Shown: positions 1 to 11,931, numbered from the stretch's first letter. The stretch: DNA of 64,000 nt from Azorinus chamasolen (GCA_963576725.1 OY755241.1:868001-932000); one strand, 5' to 3'. Translations and numbers: made by a program. The notes: a model not told the origin generated them from the sequence alone.

Positions 1-390
1 CCAATCATAATCCAAGTAAATGGTTGGGTAACAAATAGAAAGATCAATGCAAGTAAAAGTTCCTGATGCCGGGTGAAGATAGGTTGGGGACTTATTGTTG
101 GAGATGCACAAATCGTGCTCACCAACAAAATCCTCAACAATTTTACCTAAAGCATTAGTATTTGTAGATCCCCATAGAGGATTATGGCTATTAAAATCCC
201 CTAACAATATAAATGGGGCAGGCAATTGTTCAACAAGGGAGTCAAGTTCTTTCTTGTCAACTGTTGTCCTTGGCGGAATATAAATAGAACAAAATGTAAT
301 GACCTTATGAAGGGTGACACTGACAGTAACAACTTGTAAATTAGTTTTAATAGGTAAAAGACTATGAACAACAGAGTTGTTCACAATAAT
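1..390 (-). mobile_element. 5'-truncated Nimb-like LINE fragment (endonuclease part)
   Basis: The first ~390 bases match 33341-33703 closely and encode, on the minus strand, the central part of an APE-type endonuclease of an I-superfamily non-LTR retrotransposon; a GDFNSHNP-type catalytic motif lies in the matching copy. The homology stops abruptly near 390, where the lysine/arginine-rich Helentron repeat tract begins, so the LINE is 5' truncated there and its RT and tail lie off the left edge. It appears to have inserted into the Helentron N-terminal region. No intact gene. Confidence 0.75.
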
Positions 391-1085
391 TGATGACAAA
401 AAAGAAAAGAAAAGAAAGACTAAGCGTGAAAATAGTGCATATAGAGGTGCTGAACGTGAACGTGAAACGGAGAAAAGAAAGACTAAACGTGAAAATAGTG
501 CATATAGAGGTGCTGAACGTTACCGTGACAAGGAGAAAAGAAAGACTAAACGTGAAAATAGTGCATATAGAGGTGCTGAACGTGACCGTGACAAGGAGAA
601 AAGAAAGACTAAGCGTGAAAATAGTGCATATAGAGGTGCTGAATGTGAACGTGACAAGGAGAAAAGAAAGACTAAACGTGAAAATAGTGCATATAGAGGT
701 GCTGAACGTGAACGTGAAACGGACAAAAGAAAGACTAAGCGTGAAAATAGTGCATATAGAGGTGCTGAACGTGACCGTGACAAGGAGAAAAGAAAGACTA
801 AGCGTGAAAATAGTGCATATAGAGGTGCTGAACGTGAACGTGAAACGGAGAAAAGAAATACTAAACGTGAAAATAGTGCATACAGATGTGCTGAACGCAA
901 ACGTGATAATGAAAAACGAAATATTAAACGTGAAAATAGTGCATATAGAGATGCTGAATTTGATCGGGATAATGATAAACGCAGAAGCAGACGTGAAGAT
1001 TTCAGTTACAGATCTTCAGAACAATCACTTGACACAAGCTCAAGAAAGAGAAAACGTGATGACAGTAATTATAGAAATTTAGAAA
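391..1085 (+). CDS. Helentron polyprotein, N-terminal basic repeat region (partial)
   Basis: The open frame encodes about nine copies of a 21-residue basic/acidic unit (KTKRENSAYRGAER followed by a variable RERDKEK-like linker), then diverged copies ending RKRKRDDSNYRNLE. Related K/R-R-x-x-x-Y-R-x-x-E units occur at the start of the Helentron ORF at 2839 (KKRRRQDCDYRETEK), so this is inferred to be the same protein interrupted at 1085/2839. Removing 1086-2838 restores the frame. The left end is cut by the LINE fragment, so the true start is not visible; the listed upstream Met lies in LINE sequence. Function of the repeats is unknown; a nucleic-acid-binding or nuclear-localising tract is plausible. 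Confidence 0.65.
412..975 (+). repeat. 63-bp coding tandem repeat, about 9 units
   Basis: CGTGAA anchors recur at 425, 488, 551, 614, 677, 740, 803, 866 and 929, a strict 63-bp period (21 codons). The first seven units are almost identical and the last two are diverged, which suggests recent unequal exchange at the 5' side. The period is a multiple of three, so the reading frame is kept. Confidence 0.9.
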
Positions 1086-2838
1086 CAAGAGGGCCAAGAT
1101 GGCCCTTAATCGCTCACCTGATTACCATAGATTTAAGATTTTTGCAGGGTAGCCCATGGGAAGGGTCAATATTGACCTTAGGGACAATATATGAACAATG
1201 TTGATAGTAGATCATGAGCAATGGATCATGAGCAGTGGTTCTGCAGAACAAGATTTTCAAAGATTTAGTATATTGATTTTATCAAGACAATGATTCTGAC
1301 CAATGGAGATTGGGCTAAAAATGTGCTCTCTAAAGTAATTTTTCTGAGATTTAACCTAGTGACTTACTTTTTATTCCCACCCAACCCATGATCACACTCA
1401 ACCTTGATAAAAATGTGGCCACTGGAGTGTAAACTAGATTTCTCTAAGATATGACCCAGTGACCTACTTTTTGACCTCAGATAACCCATTTTCAAATGTG
1501 TCCAAGGTTTTATTAGGACAATCATTCTGACCAACTTTCATAAAGATTTGGCTATAAATGTGACCTCTTGAGTGTTCACAAGGTTTTCGTACTATTTGAC
1601 CTAGTGACCTAGTTTTTAACCCGAAATAACTCACTTTCAAACTCGTTTGAGATTTTATCAAGACAATCATTATGACTAAGTTTCATGAAGATTGGACTAA
1701 AATTGCGACCACTAGAGTGTTCACAAGGTTTTTCTACTGTTTGACCTATTGACCTAGTTTTTAACTCCACTTGACCCACTTTCGAATTCATCCGAGATTT
1801 TATCAAGACATTTATTCTGACTAAGTTTCATGAAGATTGGACTAAAATTGTGACCACTAGAGTGTTCACAAGGTTTTTCTACTGTTTGACCTAGTGACCT
1901 AGTTTTTAACTCCACTTGACCCACTTTCGAATTCATCCGAGATTTTATCAAGACATTCGTTCTGACCAAGTTTCATGAAAATTGGACTAAAATTGTGACC
2001 ACTAGAGTGTTCACAAGGTTTTTCTACTGTTTGACCTAGTGACCTAGTTTTCAACTCCACTTGACCCACTTTCAAACTCGTCCGAGATTTTATCAAGACA
2101 TTTATTCTGACCAAGTTTCATGAAGATTGGACTAAAATTGTGACCACTAGAGTGTTCACAAGGTTTTTATACTGTTTGACCTAGTGACCTAGTTTTAAAC
2201 TCCACTTGACCCACTTTCGAATTCATCCGAGATTTTATCAAGACATTCGTTCTGACCAAGTTTCATGAAAATTGGACTAAAATTGTGACCACTAGAGTGT
2301 TCACAAGGTTTTTCTACTGTTTGACCTAGTGACCTAGTTTTCAACTCCACTTGACCCACTTTCGAACTCGTCCGAGATTTTATCAAGACATTTATTCTGA
2401 CCAAGTTTCATGAAGATTGGACTAAAATTGTGACCACTAGAGTGTTCACAAGGTTTTTCTACTGCTTGACCTAGTGACCTAGTTTTTTACCTCACATTAC
2501 CCATTTTTCAAACTCCTCCGAGATTTTATCAAGACAATCATTCTGACCAAGTTTCATGAAAATTGGGCTAAAAATGTGACCTTTAGAGGGTTCACAAGGT
2601 TTTCCTACTATTTGACCTAGTGACCTTGTTTTTGACCCAACTTGACCCACTTTCGAACTCGTCCGAGATTTTATCAAGACATTCATTCTGACCAAGTTTC
2701 ATGAAGATTAGACTACAATTGTGACCACTAGAGTGTTCACAAGCAAATTGTTGACGACGCACGACGCACACCGCACGACGGACGACGGACATTCAAGTCT
2801 CCCAAAAGCTCACCCTGAGCTTTGCTCAGGTGAGCTAA
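1086..2838. mobile_element. Pearl-like/Helitron-type non-autonomous element 1
   Basis: Left end begins CAAGAGGGCC with a small hairpin (GGGCC..GGCCC) and a GCTCACC motif. Right end is a stem-loop built from GCTCACCCTGAGC and GCTCAGGTGAGC, ending in CTAA. The same ends bracket three other elements here (38146-40542, 56583-58356, 61767-63862) with different interiors. The interior is a 145-bp tandem satellite, and just before the 3' hairpin is a GACGAC/GCACGAC-rich tract. There is no coding capacity. It splits the Helentron coding region between two A residues with no visible target duplication, as expected for Helitron-type insertion. Pearl elements of bivalves, with tandem ~160-bp cores between conserved ends, are the nearest described class I know. 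Confidence 0.75.
1320..2740. repeat. 145-bp satellite inside element 1
   Basis: TCCACTTGACCC anchors at 1766, 1911, 2056, 2201 and 2346 give an exact 145-bp period; flanking units are more diverged, with about nine units in all. Each unit carries TGACCTAGTGACCT. Several minus-strand frames through it are open only because the repeat period keeps recurring, and they are not genes. Confidence 0.9.
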
Positions 2839-5800
2839 AAAGGAATGAATCTTTGTCTAAGAAGAGAAGGAGACAAGATTGTGACTACAGAGAAACTGAA
2901 AAGCATATGGATGCAGTGAGCAAACAAATAAAAAGAACTGACAAAAGGTATAAATCTAAAGAAGCTCAGCAATCAAGTCAATACAGAAATAATAAAACAG
3001 AAATGACATTGCAACAGAGAATAAAACATTTTCATAAGATAGTAGAAAAGGGGCCTGTCTATATTTGTACAAGTTGTCAACAGTTGTATTATCGACATAG
3101 TGTAAACATTTACAAACATGAAAACTATAGAAAACTCAATATCCCAGAAATAGTAAGTGAAGATGAAAAAATCTGGATATGTACCACATGTAAATCCTAT
3201 GCAAGCAAAAATAAGATACCGCCAATGTCAACAATGAATAAAATGGGATTTCCAGCCCAAGGTGTGCTCAGTGACCTCAATCCATTGGAACAAAATCTTC
3301 TTGCTGTGAGACTCCCCTTTATGAAAATCCATGAAGCACCTAGAGGAAAGCAAAAGTTTATACGTGGAAACATGGTTTTGGTTCCAGCTGATGTGAACAA
3401 TACAGTCTCACAGCTACCAAGACTTACCTCTAACACTGCAACTATCAAAGCCAAACTGAAGCGCAAACTAAAATACAAACATCATGTGTATAGTGTTAAC
3501 ATTAGACCACAACTTGTTCGAAGATGTGCAGAGTTTCTTGCTAGTAGACCCCTATACAAAGATTATGTGACCTATAATGGGGACTGGCACAGTGAACAAG
3601 ACGTTGAGGCAACAGACTCAGTACTTAATGACAATGAGTGTGACACTGATACATCCAGTCAAGATTTGAATGAGTCAGACCTACAAAATATCAGACATCA
3701 AAATTCAGGATACATTGATACTTGTTTGCCAAGTACTTCTAATGCTGATAGCCTGCAGAAAAGTCCATCTGAATACCCAGATCAATCTACCACTACAAAC
3801 AACACTGATATTGGTGAAGATGATGAATGGAGTGAAATGGATGAGAATGAAATAGCATCAGGTATGTGTGATACAATGTTATCATCTCAAGACTTTCTAG
3901 AGCCAGATGAAAGAGACTTTGTTTATAACTTTGCGCCTGGTGAAGGAGGTGCTCCAGTGAGCGTGTTCTTAGAAAAAGAATCTGAAGAGTTAGCTTTCCC
4001 AAGTATATTTTGTGGAGAGCGTCGTCCAAACAATGATGAAAGACCAGTCAAAGTCACATATGGAGATATTGTCAAATCAGAATTACGAAGTGTAGACCGT
4101 AGAGCAGCTTCTTTAGTTGAAAATATATTCTTCAAAGCCAAAAAGATCCAAATGAAAATTCTGATTGATCAAACAAACATCCTTATCAGAAAAGTGAAAA
4201 CTAGAAATGAACCATTAACTGTGAAAGACATTAAGGGTGATGCTGTGAACAACCTTATATACCATGACAAAGCCTATAAATCACTTGCTAGTATAAGAGG
4301 TTCCCCACCATACTTTGAAAAAACCAGTAAGGACTTGTTTGCCATGATTAGACAACTTGGCACTGCCAGTTTTTTCATTACACTGTCAGCTGCTGAAACC
4401 AGATGGACCCATCTCTTGTCAATACTAGCACTTATTGTTGACAAAAAAGTCTACACTGAAGATGAAATAGTTTCACTTACCTGGGAAGACAAGTGTCGTC
4501 TTATACAATCTGATCCAGTTACTTGTGCTAGACATTTCGACTTTCAAGTGAACAAGTTTCTGCATGAATTCTTGCTTACCAGTGCAGCACCTGTTGGTCA
4601 AATTGAAGACTATTTCTACCGAGTTGAATACCAGAACAGAGGCTCTCCCCACATTCACATGGTTGTTTGGTGTAGTAATGCTCCACAGTATGGCAATGAC
4701 TCGGAGGTTGATATCTGTGAGTTTGTTGACAAGTACATTACCTGCCACATGCCAGATGTAGACAGTCTATTGAAAAATCTAGTAGAACTTCAAATTCATA
4801 GACACAGCCATACATGTCAAATGAAAAAGAAAAAAAAGTGTCGATTTGGATTCCCTCGACCTGTACTTAACAGAACAGTCATTCTTGAGCCTCTATCTTT
4901 AACTGAATTTTCTAAAGAGGAAATATCTTTTCATAAAAGCAATTGGCAGAAAGTCTATGCAGCTCTGAATGACATTGATGAGTCGGATGAATTAACATAT
5001 GAAGTATTCCTTGATCGTCTGCAAGTTAATGAACAAGAATACATTTGTGCAATTAGATCCTCCATCAAAAGGTCAACTATATTTCTGAAGAGGTCATACT
5101 TAGAGACAAGAGTCAATAACTACAATACATCGGTTCTTGAGGCATGGAGAGCAAACACAGACATTCAGTTTGTGTTAGATGTGTATGCTTGTGCCACTTA
5201 TGTTGCGTCATACCTAACAAAGAGTCAGCGTGGTATGAGTGAACTCCTGCGTAAAGCCACACAAGAAGCTAATCAAGGCAATAATGATATTCGGCAACAG
5301 GTGAAGGTTGTTGGAAATAAGTTTCTCAACTCTGTAGAAATAAGTGCACAAGAAGCGGTATACCTTTGTCTACAGCTATCCATGAAGAAAGCATCCAGAC
5401 ATGTGATTTTTGTGAATACAAGTCCTCCAGAAGAAAGAGTTACTCTGTTAAAACCAAAGCATATTCTAGACAGCATGGATGATGAGGATGCTGACATTGA
5501 GTGTAATAGTCTGCTCTCCAGGTATGCTGAAAGGCCAAAAGACATGGAGCACATCACCCTAGCAGAGTTTGCCTCTATGTATGAACAAGTGAAACCACCA
5601 TATGTATCTAGACGTGACGACCAATCTGACCCTAAACTAGAGAAATTGCTTCCTGAACCTGACAGTCTACAAAATGAAGATGAAACAGAAGAACAAGAAC
5701 CATCTGCCATTACACAGAAACAACACACAAAGTATAGAAGACGAAGGAAAGGTAACATCATAAGATCTGTACATTTCAACCCAGATGTTGACAGTGAAAA

Positions 5801-8297
5801 GTATTACAGAGAGCTACTGGTTCTTTACTATCCATGGAGAGAAGAACAAAACCTTAAAGGTGACTGTGAAACATATTGCAACAAATTTCAACTAGTGAAA
5901 GATGAAATTGAAAACTGTAGAAAAACATTTGAACCTTATGCAGATGCGGTCAATAACGCACAGAACATGCTTAATTCAGAACCTGATTTGGAAGATGTTT
6001 GGAATGAGCTAGCTCCTGGCACTGAATATAGCGAAACACATGAAAGAGATGAGCAAAGAGTATTTCCTGACATAGGCATAGAAGATTACAACATAGGTTC
6101 AGATCTTGGTGTGCCTATAACTACATCTGATGAAGAATTGCACGAATTTCATGAAATGCTAGATGAACCATACAGAGAACTTATGAGAACACTAAACATG
6201 GAGCAAACAAATTTCGTCAATGACACTTTGCATATATTGAAACATTCCAATGAACAAATCTTCAGGTTCTTGAGTGGTGGAGCTGGTGTAGGTAAAAGCT
6301 TTGTAGTTCGAGCTCTCTACCAATCTGCCCTGAAATACTACAACAAGCATGCTGGTGAAAACTTTGCTGCACATAATATTCTTCTCCTTGCCCCAACTGG
6401 TAAAGCAGCTTACCACATTCATGGATCAACAATACACAATGCTTTGAAAATTCCAGCAAACAATAAGTTAGAATATAGACCCCTTCGTTCAGGCCAACTC
6501 AATACTCTACGGAACCAGATCGGGAAATTGAAGCTGATATTCATAGATGAAATATCCATGGTTGGTTTCAGGATGTTAAATTTCATTCATCAACGAATGA
6601 TGGAAATAATGCAAAGTCCTAAACCATTTGGGGGAGTATCAGTTGTTGTAGTAGGTGATTTATTCCAGTTAGAGCCAGTTTATGACACATATGCATTCCT
6701 ACAACCATCTCATGGGTTTATGCCACTTGCAACAAATCTATGGACAGAACTGTTTGAAATGTTTGAGTTGAAGCAGATCATGAGACAAGCAGACAGTAAG
6801 CAGTTTGCAGAACTCCTCAATCGCCTACGAGAAGGAAATCACACACGCAGTGATCTTGAACTACTAAAAGGAAGAATAATAGACAGAGATGGAGCTGACT
6901 ACCCTCATCATGCCACTCACCTCATGCATACCAATGAAAAGGTGAATGCCTACAACAGTCAAGTTATTCAAAGATCCCCAAATCAGGTTTTTACCATCAA
7001 AGCCAAAGATCGTGTTGTTGGATCCACTCCACCTGGAATGCGTAAGAAAATATTAGAAAATTTCATGAAAAGTCATGAAAAAAACTGCCAACTACCAAAT
7101 GAAGTCTTAGGATGTAAAGATATATATTATGATCTCACAGTCAATTTGAATACATCAGATGGTCTCACGAATGGAGCTTCCTGCAAGATTATAAAGATAG
7201 ACATTGAAAACCAGGAAACATTGGCCACTGGAATTATATGGGTGAAATTTCTGGACAGTTCATGTGGAAAAGCTTTGCGAACAGAATCAAGGAGACTCTA
7301 TAAACCAGGCTATGACAAGACGTGGACACCTCTTCAACCAGTTGTGAAAGAGTTCAATGCTGGAAAAGAAGGGCAGGCAATAATACAAAGGTATCAGTTC
7401 CCACTACGACCGTCACATGCAAAATCCATTCATAGGTCACAAGGTGATACACTGGATGTTGCTGTTGTTGACCTTACTCTGACTCGACAAGTGAAACATA
7501 TACATTATGTTGCTTTAAGTCGCCTCCAGTCACTAGAAGGTCTTCACATTTTAAATCTACAAGAAGACAAAATTGCAGTGGACAAAAGAGTAGTTGCAGA
7601 GATGGCAAGATTGAGAGCATCTCCACTAACTTTGTGTCAGCCCCCTCTTTCACAATATCCACAACAGTTTAAACTGGTATTTCTGAATGCACGATCCCTA
7701 CATCGACATATTGATGATGCCAGAAATGATAAAAATGTACAATCTGCAAACGTTGCATGTTTCTCTGAAACTCGATTCTACAAAAAGGACTCCATTGATG
7801 ATACTTCTATGAAGGACTTCAGCAGTCAATACAGACAAGACTGTAACCAATCAACCAGATCACGACCACCTTATGGACTTGCAGTGTACTCCAAATCTGA
7901 ATTCATATTTGGACCAATTGATCAATCACGCAGTGCAGAAGTGGTATTATTTAGTGTGAAAGGTCTGGAAGATGTAAGGATTGTATTTATCTACAAACCT
8001 CCACAAACAAACACTAACACACTGATTGAAGAACTGAACCACATTCAGACAACATACCTCCATGCTTCAAAGGCAGTCATCTCAGGAGACTTCAATATTG
8101 ACTGGTGTAGTAAATCTCATGACAAACAAATTCTACAAGCTTTCATGGAAAAACACTCCTACACTCAAATATTAGATGGTCCCACAAATGACTTCAACTC
8201 AACTATTGATCTCATCTTCACCAACATAGAGAACTGCACCACTGGCGTACTGGAGACGTACTACACAGACCACAGATTATGCTGGATTGGATGGTGA
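2839..8297 (+). CDS. Helentron Rep-helicase-endonuclease protein
   Basis: Open frame of ~1800 residues; the ORF can be read from 2721, but its first ~40 codons lie in element 1 and are not original. Domains in order (residues counted from 2721): basic K/R-Y-R repeats; a cysteine-rich domain (YICTSCQQLYYRHS, WICTTCKSY); Helitron Rep with HUH motif GSPHIHMVVW (~640) and the paired tyrosines in ATYVASYLTK (~826); a PIF1/RecD-type SF1 helicase with Walker A SGGAGVGKS (~1183), DEISM (~1275), VVGDLFQLEPV, IHRSQGDTLD and YVALSRLQ; and a C-terminal APE-like endonuclease (from ~1651) with SGDFNID (~1790) and a terminal TDHR. The C-terminal endonuclease marks the Helentron branch of rolling-circle transposons. 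Catalytic motifs are all present and there is no internal stop, so this part looks recently active, but the N-terminus is broken by two insertions. A single downstream stop follows the final histidine motif, so the endonuclease may be slightly short. Confidence 0.9.
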
Positions 8298-9583
8298 ACT
8301 GGTACTTTTCAGGTTATATGTGTATTATTTATTTGCCTGACATTTTCAAGGTCAAGGTCACATTTCAAGGTCAAAGGGTAAAAGCACTGGTGACTGGTAA
8401 TTTTCATGTTATAAGTGTATTATTTATATCATTTATTAATGACCAATGTATTACCTAGACATGATTTGGCTTTCAAAACAATATGTTAAAATTGTACCTC
8501 ACCCACAATGCATGAACCTAGAACTTAAAATGTTATATGCCTGCCACAAACAAGCGCACGGATGACCATGAAAGCACTTGACAATTTATTATCTCCAGTG
8601 ACAATATATATCTCTAAAAAGCGTTTTCTCTCCTTTAAACTTTCGGGCGTATAATGCCCTGCCTCGCGGTGCTCTTGTTTTTGGCAACACATCCAAATGA
8701 TGTTAGGTACCATCGCTATGCAACCGAAGGGTTTTCGCAATTTTCAACACTTCAAATTGTGTATGCTTAATCATTTGTACAACCAGTCACTTCTTGGAAA
8801 AAGCCTCGATTTAAAAATAAACAACGCCCAAACTCGCCACATCTCGGCAATGTCCGTTCTTATCGTAAACGATAAATTGTGCATATATATAAACTGTTCC
8901 GGATGGATCCAATTGCTACGGATATTACCGGGAACATTACATAAGCGCCAGCCCTACATCATCGGGTATTTTTAGATCTATAAATTAAACTGTAACTCAG
9001 AAATGGACGTTATAATGACTCATTACGGAATTAAAAACATAAATGAGCATTTTTTATGAATGCAGTAAGATTAAATGGAACTTCAGAACGAATGTTTTTG
9101 TTTGAGTTTTCATATGCATGTAGATCTACATCCCAACCAATTTCATTGCATAGATATAGAAGCTCATCGGCCGTCGCCATTTAAATCACGACAGGGATAA
9201 AATTTGAATGTAATTTTCCAGATGAACTTTTAATTGTAATTCAAATATGTGATATGTTGATTCTTTTCCGATTCTTTATGAAGAAAAGAAAACATGTAAA
9301 AAATCAAGTAAAAAACCGGTGTTCTCGGAAAAAACCGTGGTTCGTACCACGACCGTTTTGTACCGTGGTTAACCGGTGCACCGGTTAAACCGCGCACCAC
9401 TACATATTAGTGGTCAAAACAGTCAAATAGTAAGTCAATTTGATTAGTGTTGTGAATTAAGAAAATATGGTTGAAAATATATGGCTATTAGTTCTCACTG
9501 AGTTTGATTATGATTAAATTTGGGCTACCGGTAATTGATCAAGTGTTATCTACCCTTGATAGTTTTGATTTTATTTTTAATAA
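8298..9583. other. Unassigned interval after the Helentron
   Basis: No convincing gene. It presumably includes the Helentron 3' end, but I could not fix it. Contents: three AAGGTCA-type direct half-sites at 8347-8378; a short minus-strand ATG frame at 9034-9180 (start MATADELLYLCNEIGWD, 49 codons) with a good start context, which could be a first exon but is unsupported; and a GC-rich palindromic block at 9316-9405. Confidence 0.5.
9316..9410. repeat. GC-rich palindromic block, possible hAT-type terminus
   Basis: This block contains a perfect 20-bp palindrome (TTAACCGGTGCACCGGTTAA) and further complementary ACCGTGGT/ACCACGG and ACCACGACC/GGTTCGT words, ending CGCACCACTA. Read on the minus strand it begins TAGTGGTGCGCGG, which resembles the YAGTGGTG-type ends of hAT DNA transposons. 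I could not find a partner terminus in the window, so it may be a solo end or a fragment. Confidence 0.35.
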
Positions 9584-9585
9584 TA

Positions 9586-9801
9586 CAGTGGAGAAAACGT
9601 TATTCTTTACCATTAAATGCGTTTATGCTAAAACAATTAATTCTATTGCAAACGGTTTGGAGCCAGATCAGACGCCGGATAACTCTGACCAGGCTCAAAA
9701 CTGTTTGACACTCTGATAAAAAAGTATCGTGAGATATTTTAAAAAATTGTCTTTTTCTACATTTTATATCAACACGTTTGCAAATAATGTTTTCTCCACT
9801 G
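9586..9801. mobile_element. 216-bp Tc1/mariner-type MITE
   Basis: Inverted ends CAGTGGAGAAAACGTTATT and its near-perfect complement (ATAATGTTTTCTCCACTG) are flanked by TA on both sides (9584-9585 and 9802-9803), the target duplication of Tc1/mariner elements. There is no coding capacity. The centre (about 9650-9710) holds a weak inverted repeat, GCAAACGGTTTGGAGCCAGATCAGACGCC / CTGACCAGGCTCAAAACTGTTTG. It resembles the hairpin family at 41.6-63 kb. Confidence 0.85.
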
Positions 9802-9803
9802 TA

Positions 9804-10723
9804 CTTATATCCTTCAGCTTAGATAGGATATAATTTGGGTAAATTCAGACCATTGTGTTCAGAGTTATCTGCCCTTGATTTACTCAGCTGCACTAGACTC
9901 TGCCGTATTCCAATATTGTTAACACAATTGTGTCTACAAATTGGAATGGATTTAGATTAAACATGTTTGATTATTGCTAAAACTCAATGGTAAAACAATC
10001 AGGTAAATTTATATGCTTGATTTCCCTGATTTGGTGATTGCGGGCAGTGGTTTTGCAGCTGGGCGTATCATGGACTGTCTGTGGTACTCTTGTTATTAAT
10101 GCTGTATCATACGCAGTACTCTTGTTGTTAGTGCTGTATGTTGAGCAACTTTACTATAACTATTTCCTCCATCATTTGTTTTCAGTTACACTTTTTTGAA
10201 TATGGATAACATGGATTTTGGAAGCAAACATTCTTATTCTTAAAATATATGTATAAGAATTTGAGAATATTTCACTCCAAATCCTATTATATGGGTAAGC
10301 AGTATAGAATCTTATTAGGCAGAACTTGAAAGAGCAGTTTATTTTGGTCTTTGTTGGTTTCAAAAGGCAATATTTTGGAGGAAATGGATTAATTTTGAAT
10401 GTTTAAAAAATACATATTTACATATGTACTTTGTTTAAAGTCAATAAACTATTATTGATTTTCATTTGCAGTTGTATATTTTCATTTTAATGCCTCATTC
10501 AAATTGAGTCAACTAATAAAATTTATAATCACAATGAGAAACATGATAAATCATTTTTGATGGATATTCGAAGTGACTGACCTGAGTGTCAAAATTCTTC
10601 ATCATGGAGTTCAATGTTTGAGGTAAAAGGTTTGGGACCAGTTTTGACGCCCCTGGGGCCACCCAATAACAAAGTGACCTCTGCCCGACATCAGCAAGAT
10701 ATAAGGCCGATATCATTAGATAT
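9804..10723. other. No gene seen; GATATC-rich flank of the Gypsy element
   Basis: Mostly AT-rich sequence without a supported ORF or repeat. The final ~40 bases (AAGGCCGATATCATTAGATAT) belong to the GATATC-rich repeat that resumes at 27535, so the LTR retrotransposon inserted into that repeat. Confidence 0.5.
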
Positions 10724-11931
10724 TGTAGCATCCGCGATGCACTCATGTACGTCGACTTCTGACCCCAGAGACAGAGGATGAAATACACTGTGCATCGTGT
10801 TGTCATTCCAGTTTCACTTGCTAGAAAGCTGTATCTTTTCTTACTTGACTTGGCTCATGCATGTTTTAATCCTCATATTTATTTGTTTAGCTAAAATGCA
10901 CTCGATTTTAGGGCCTAGTATGTGAGATGCTACAGTATAATGTCCGCCATCTTGGTTGCTACAGTGGTGCATTGTGGGTTGTTTACTATAGAAATAACGC
11001 TCAAAGCAGACAGAATTACCATAGCTATGCCAAAAAGAAAGGCTCAAGATATCTATTTCCCCATGGTACATATTTATTTTGGGATTTTGTTGGCAAGTTT
11101 CCATGATCAAACTAGTTTGTAATATTTTCAAACAGTATAACATAGTTCTTCATATGTAACCGGAGGCTGAATGTTTTCACGCGCGTTACCTAGCATTTCC
11201 AACCACCAACCAGTATTTGACTGTTCAACCACTTGATCAGCCCGTCAAAACTTGACGGTTTCCAGTCAGTTTTGACGGGGACGAATCACGTGACCTTTTC
11301 CAACCTTCTTTTTGTCAGTTTCCTACCACTTTTTGACGGGGAATCTGAGCGCGAGTATAAAAGAGCCGGATTTTTGGCTGAGGATGAGAGAGTTGAGGGA
11401 GTTGAGCTAGGGTCAAGAACTACGCTAGCCTGTTTCAGAAACATACATTCTAATGGTGCGCATTTTAAGGCATACGAATAGAACATAGATGAAAGCATTT
11501 CATTTTATGACAGAATTTCGACTGATCTATAGAATAAATGCAGATCTTGGCATTTTACAGATTTAAAGCTTTATTCGAATTACGCGGTTTTGCAACTTAT
11601 TTATAAAATACTTTGGTCACTGACGTTGTGCTGTAGCTACCGATCCACCACCAAGATTTATATCATTAAGACTGAGATTGACATAAGCTTATCGATTGGA
11701 TCTTGATCCATTGATAAATTCACTTACAAGAGCTATTTGCAAGAGGTTTGCCGTGTGTGGTGTTTACTAGGCCCATAGTATGATAAGTTGTTTGAATTCG
11801 TATGTATCTATTTGTGGAAGAATCTAGAGAATTCTGAATAACAATCACCAGAATATTTTAAATTGATATCGTCTTGATTTATTTATATTTTATCCCCTCA
11901 CGTTAACCAACGTCCATAGCTGGGCGTAACA
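10724..11931 (+). repeat. 5' LTR, 1208 bp
   Basis: This matches 20946-22078 plus 27460-27534 base for base apart from at least one substitution. It starts TG and ends CA. It contains a TATA box (TATAAAAG at 11356), a cluster of TTTTGACGGG words just upstream in both orientations (11240-11340), a CACGTG-like E-box (AATCACGTGACC), and an AATAAA at 11533 that may serve as poly(A) signal. Small ORFs on both strands repeat identically in the 3' LTR and are not genes. Confidence 0.95.
11356..11363 (+). promoter_or_regulatory. TATA box of the LTR promoter
   Basis: TATAAAAG sits in a GC-rich setting (GCGCGAG before, AGCCGG after), as in a Pol II core promoter. The copy in the 3' LTR is at 21578. Transcription would start about 25-30 bases downstream, defining the U3/R border near 11385-11395. 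Upstream lie four TTTTGACGGG-like words. Confidence 0.7.

Noticed and set aside
520..900. 126-residue minus-strand ORF rich in LFSVSRSRSAPLYA
   Set aside because: Mirror of the Helentron basic repeats in the opposite strand.
377..1204. Tandem repeats as a CRISPR array or satellite
   Set aside because: The 63-bp units have no unique spacers, keep a protein frame and match the Helentron N-terminus; the genome is eukaryotic.
1464..2695. Series of ~70-residue minus-strand ORFs with similar sequences
   Set aside because: They repeat with the 145-bp satellite period, overlap and run in different frames; they are repeat artefacts, not a gene family.
10841..11498. Identical small ORFs at 10.8-11.5 kb and 21.1-21.7 kb
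   Set aside because: They lie in the two LTRs and are identical because the LTRs are; no domain or start context.
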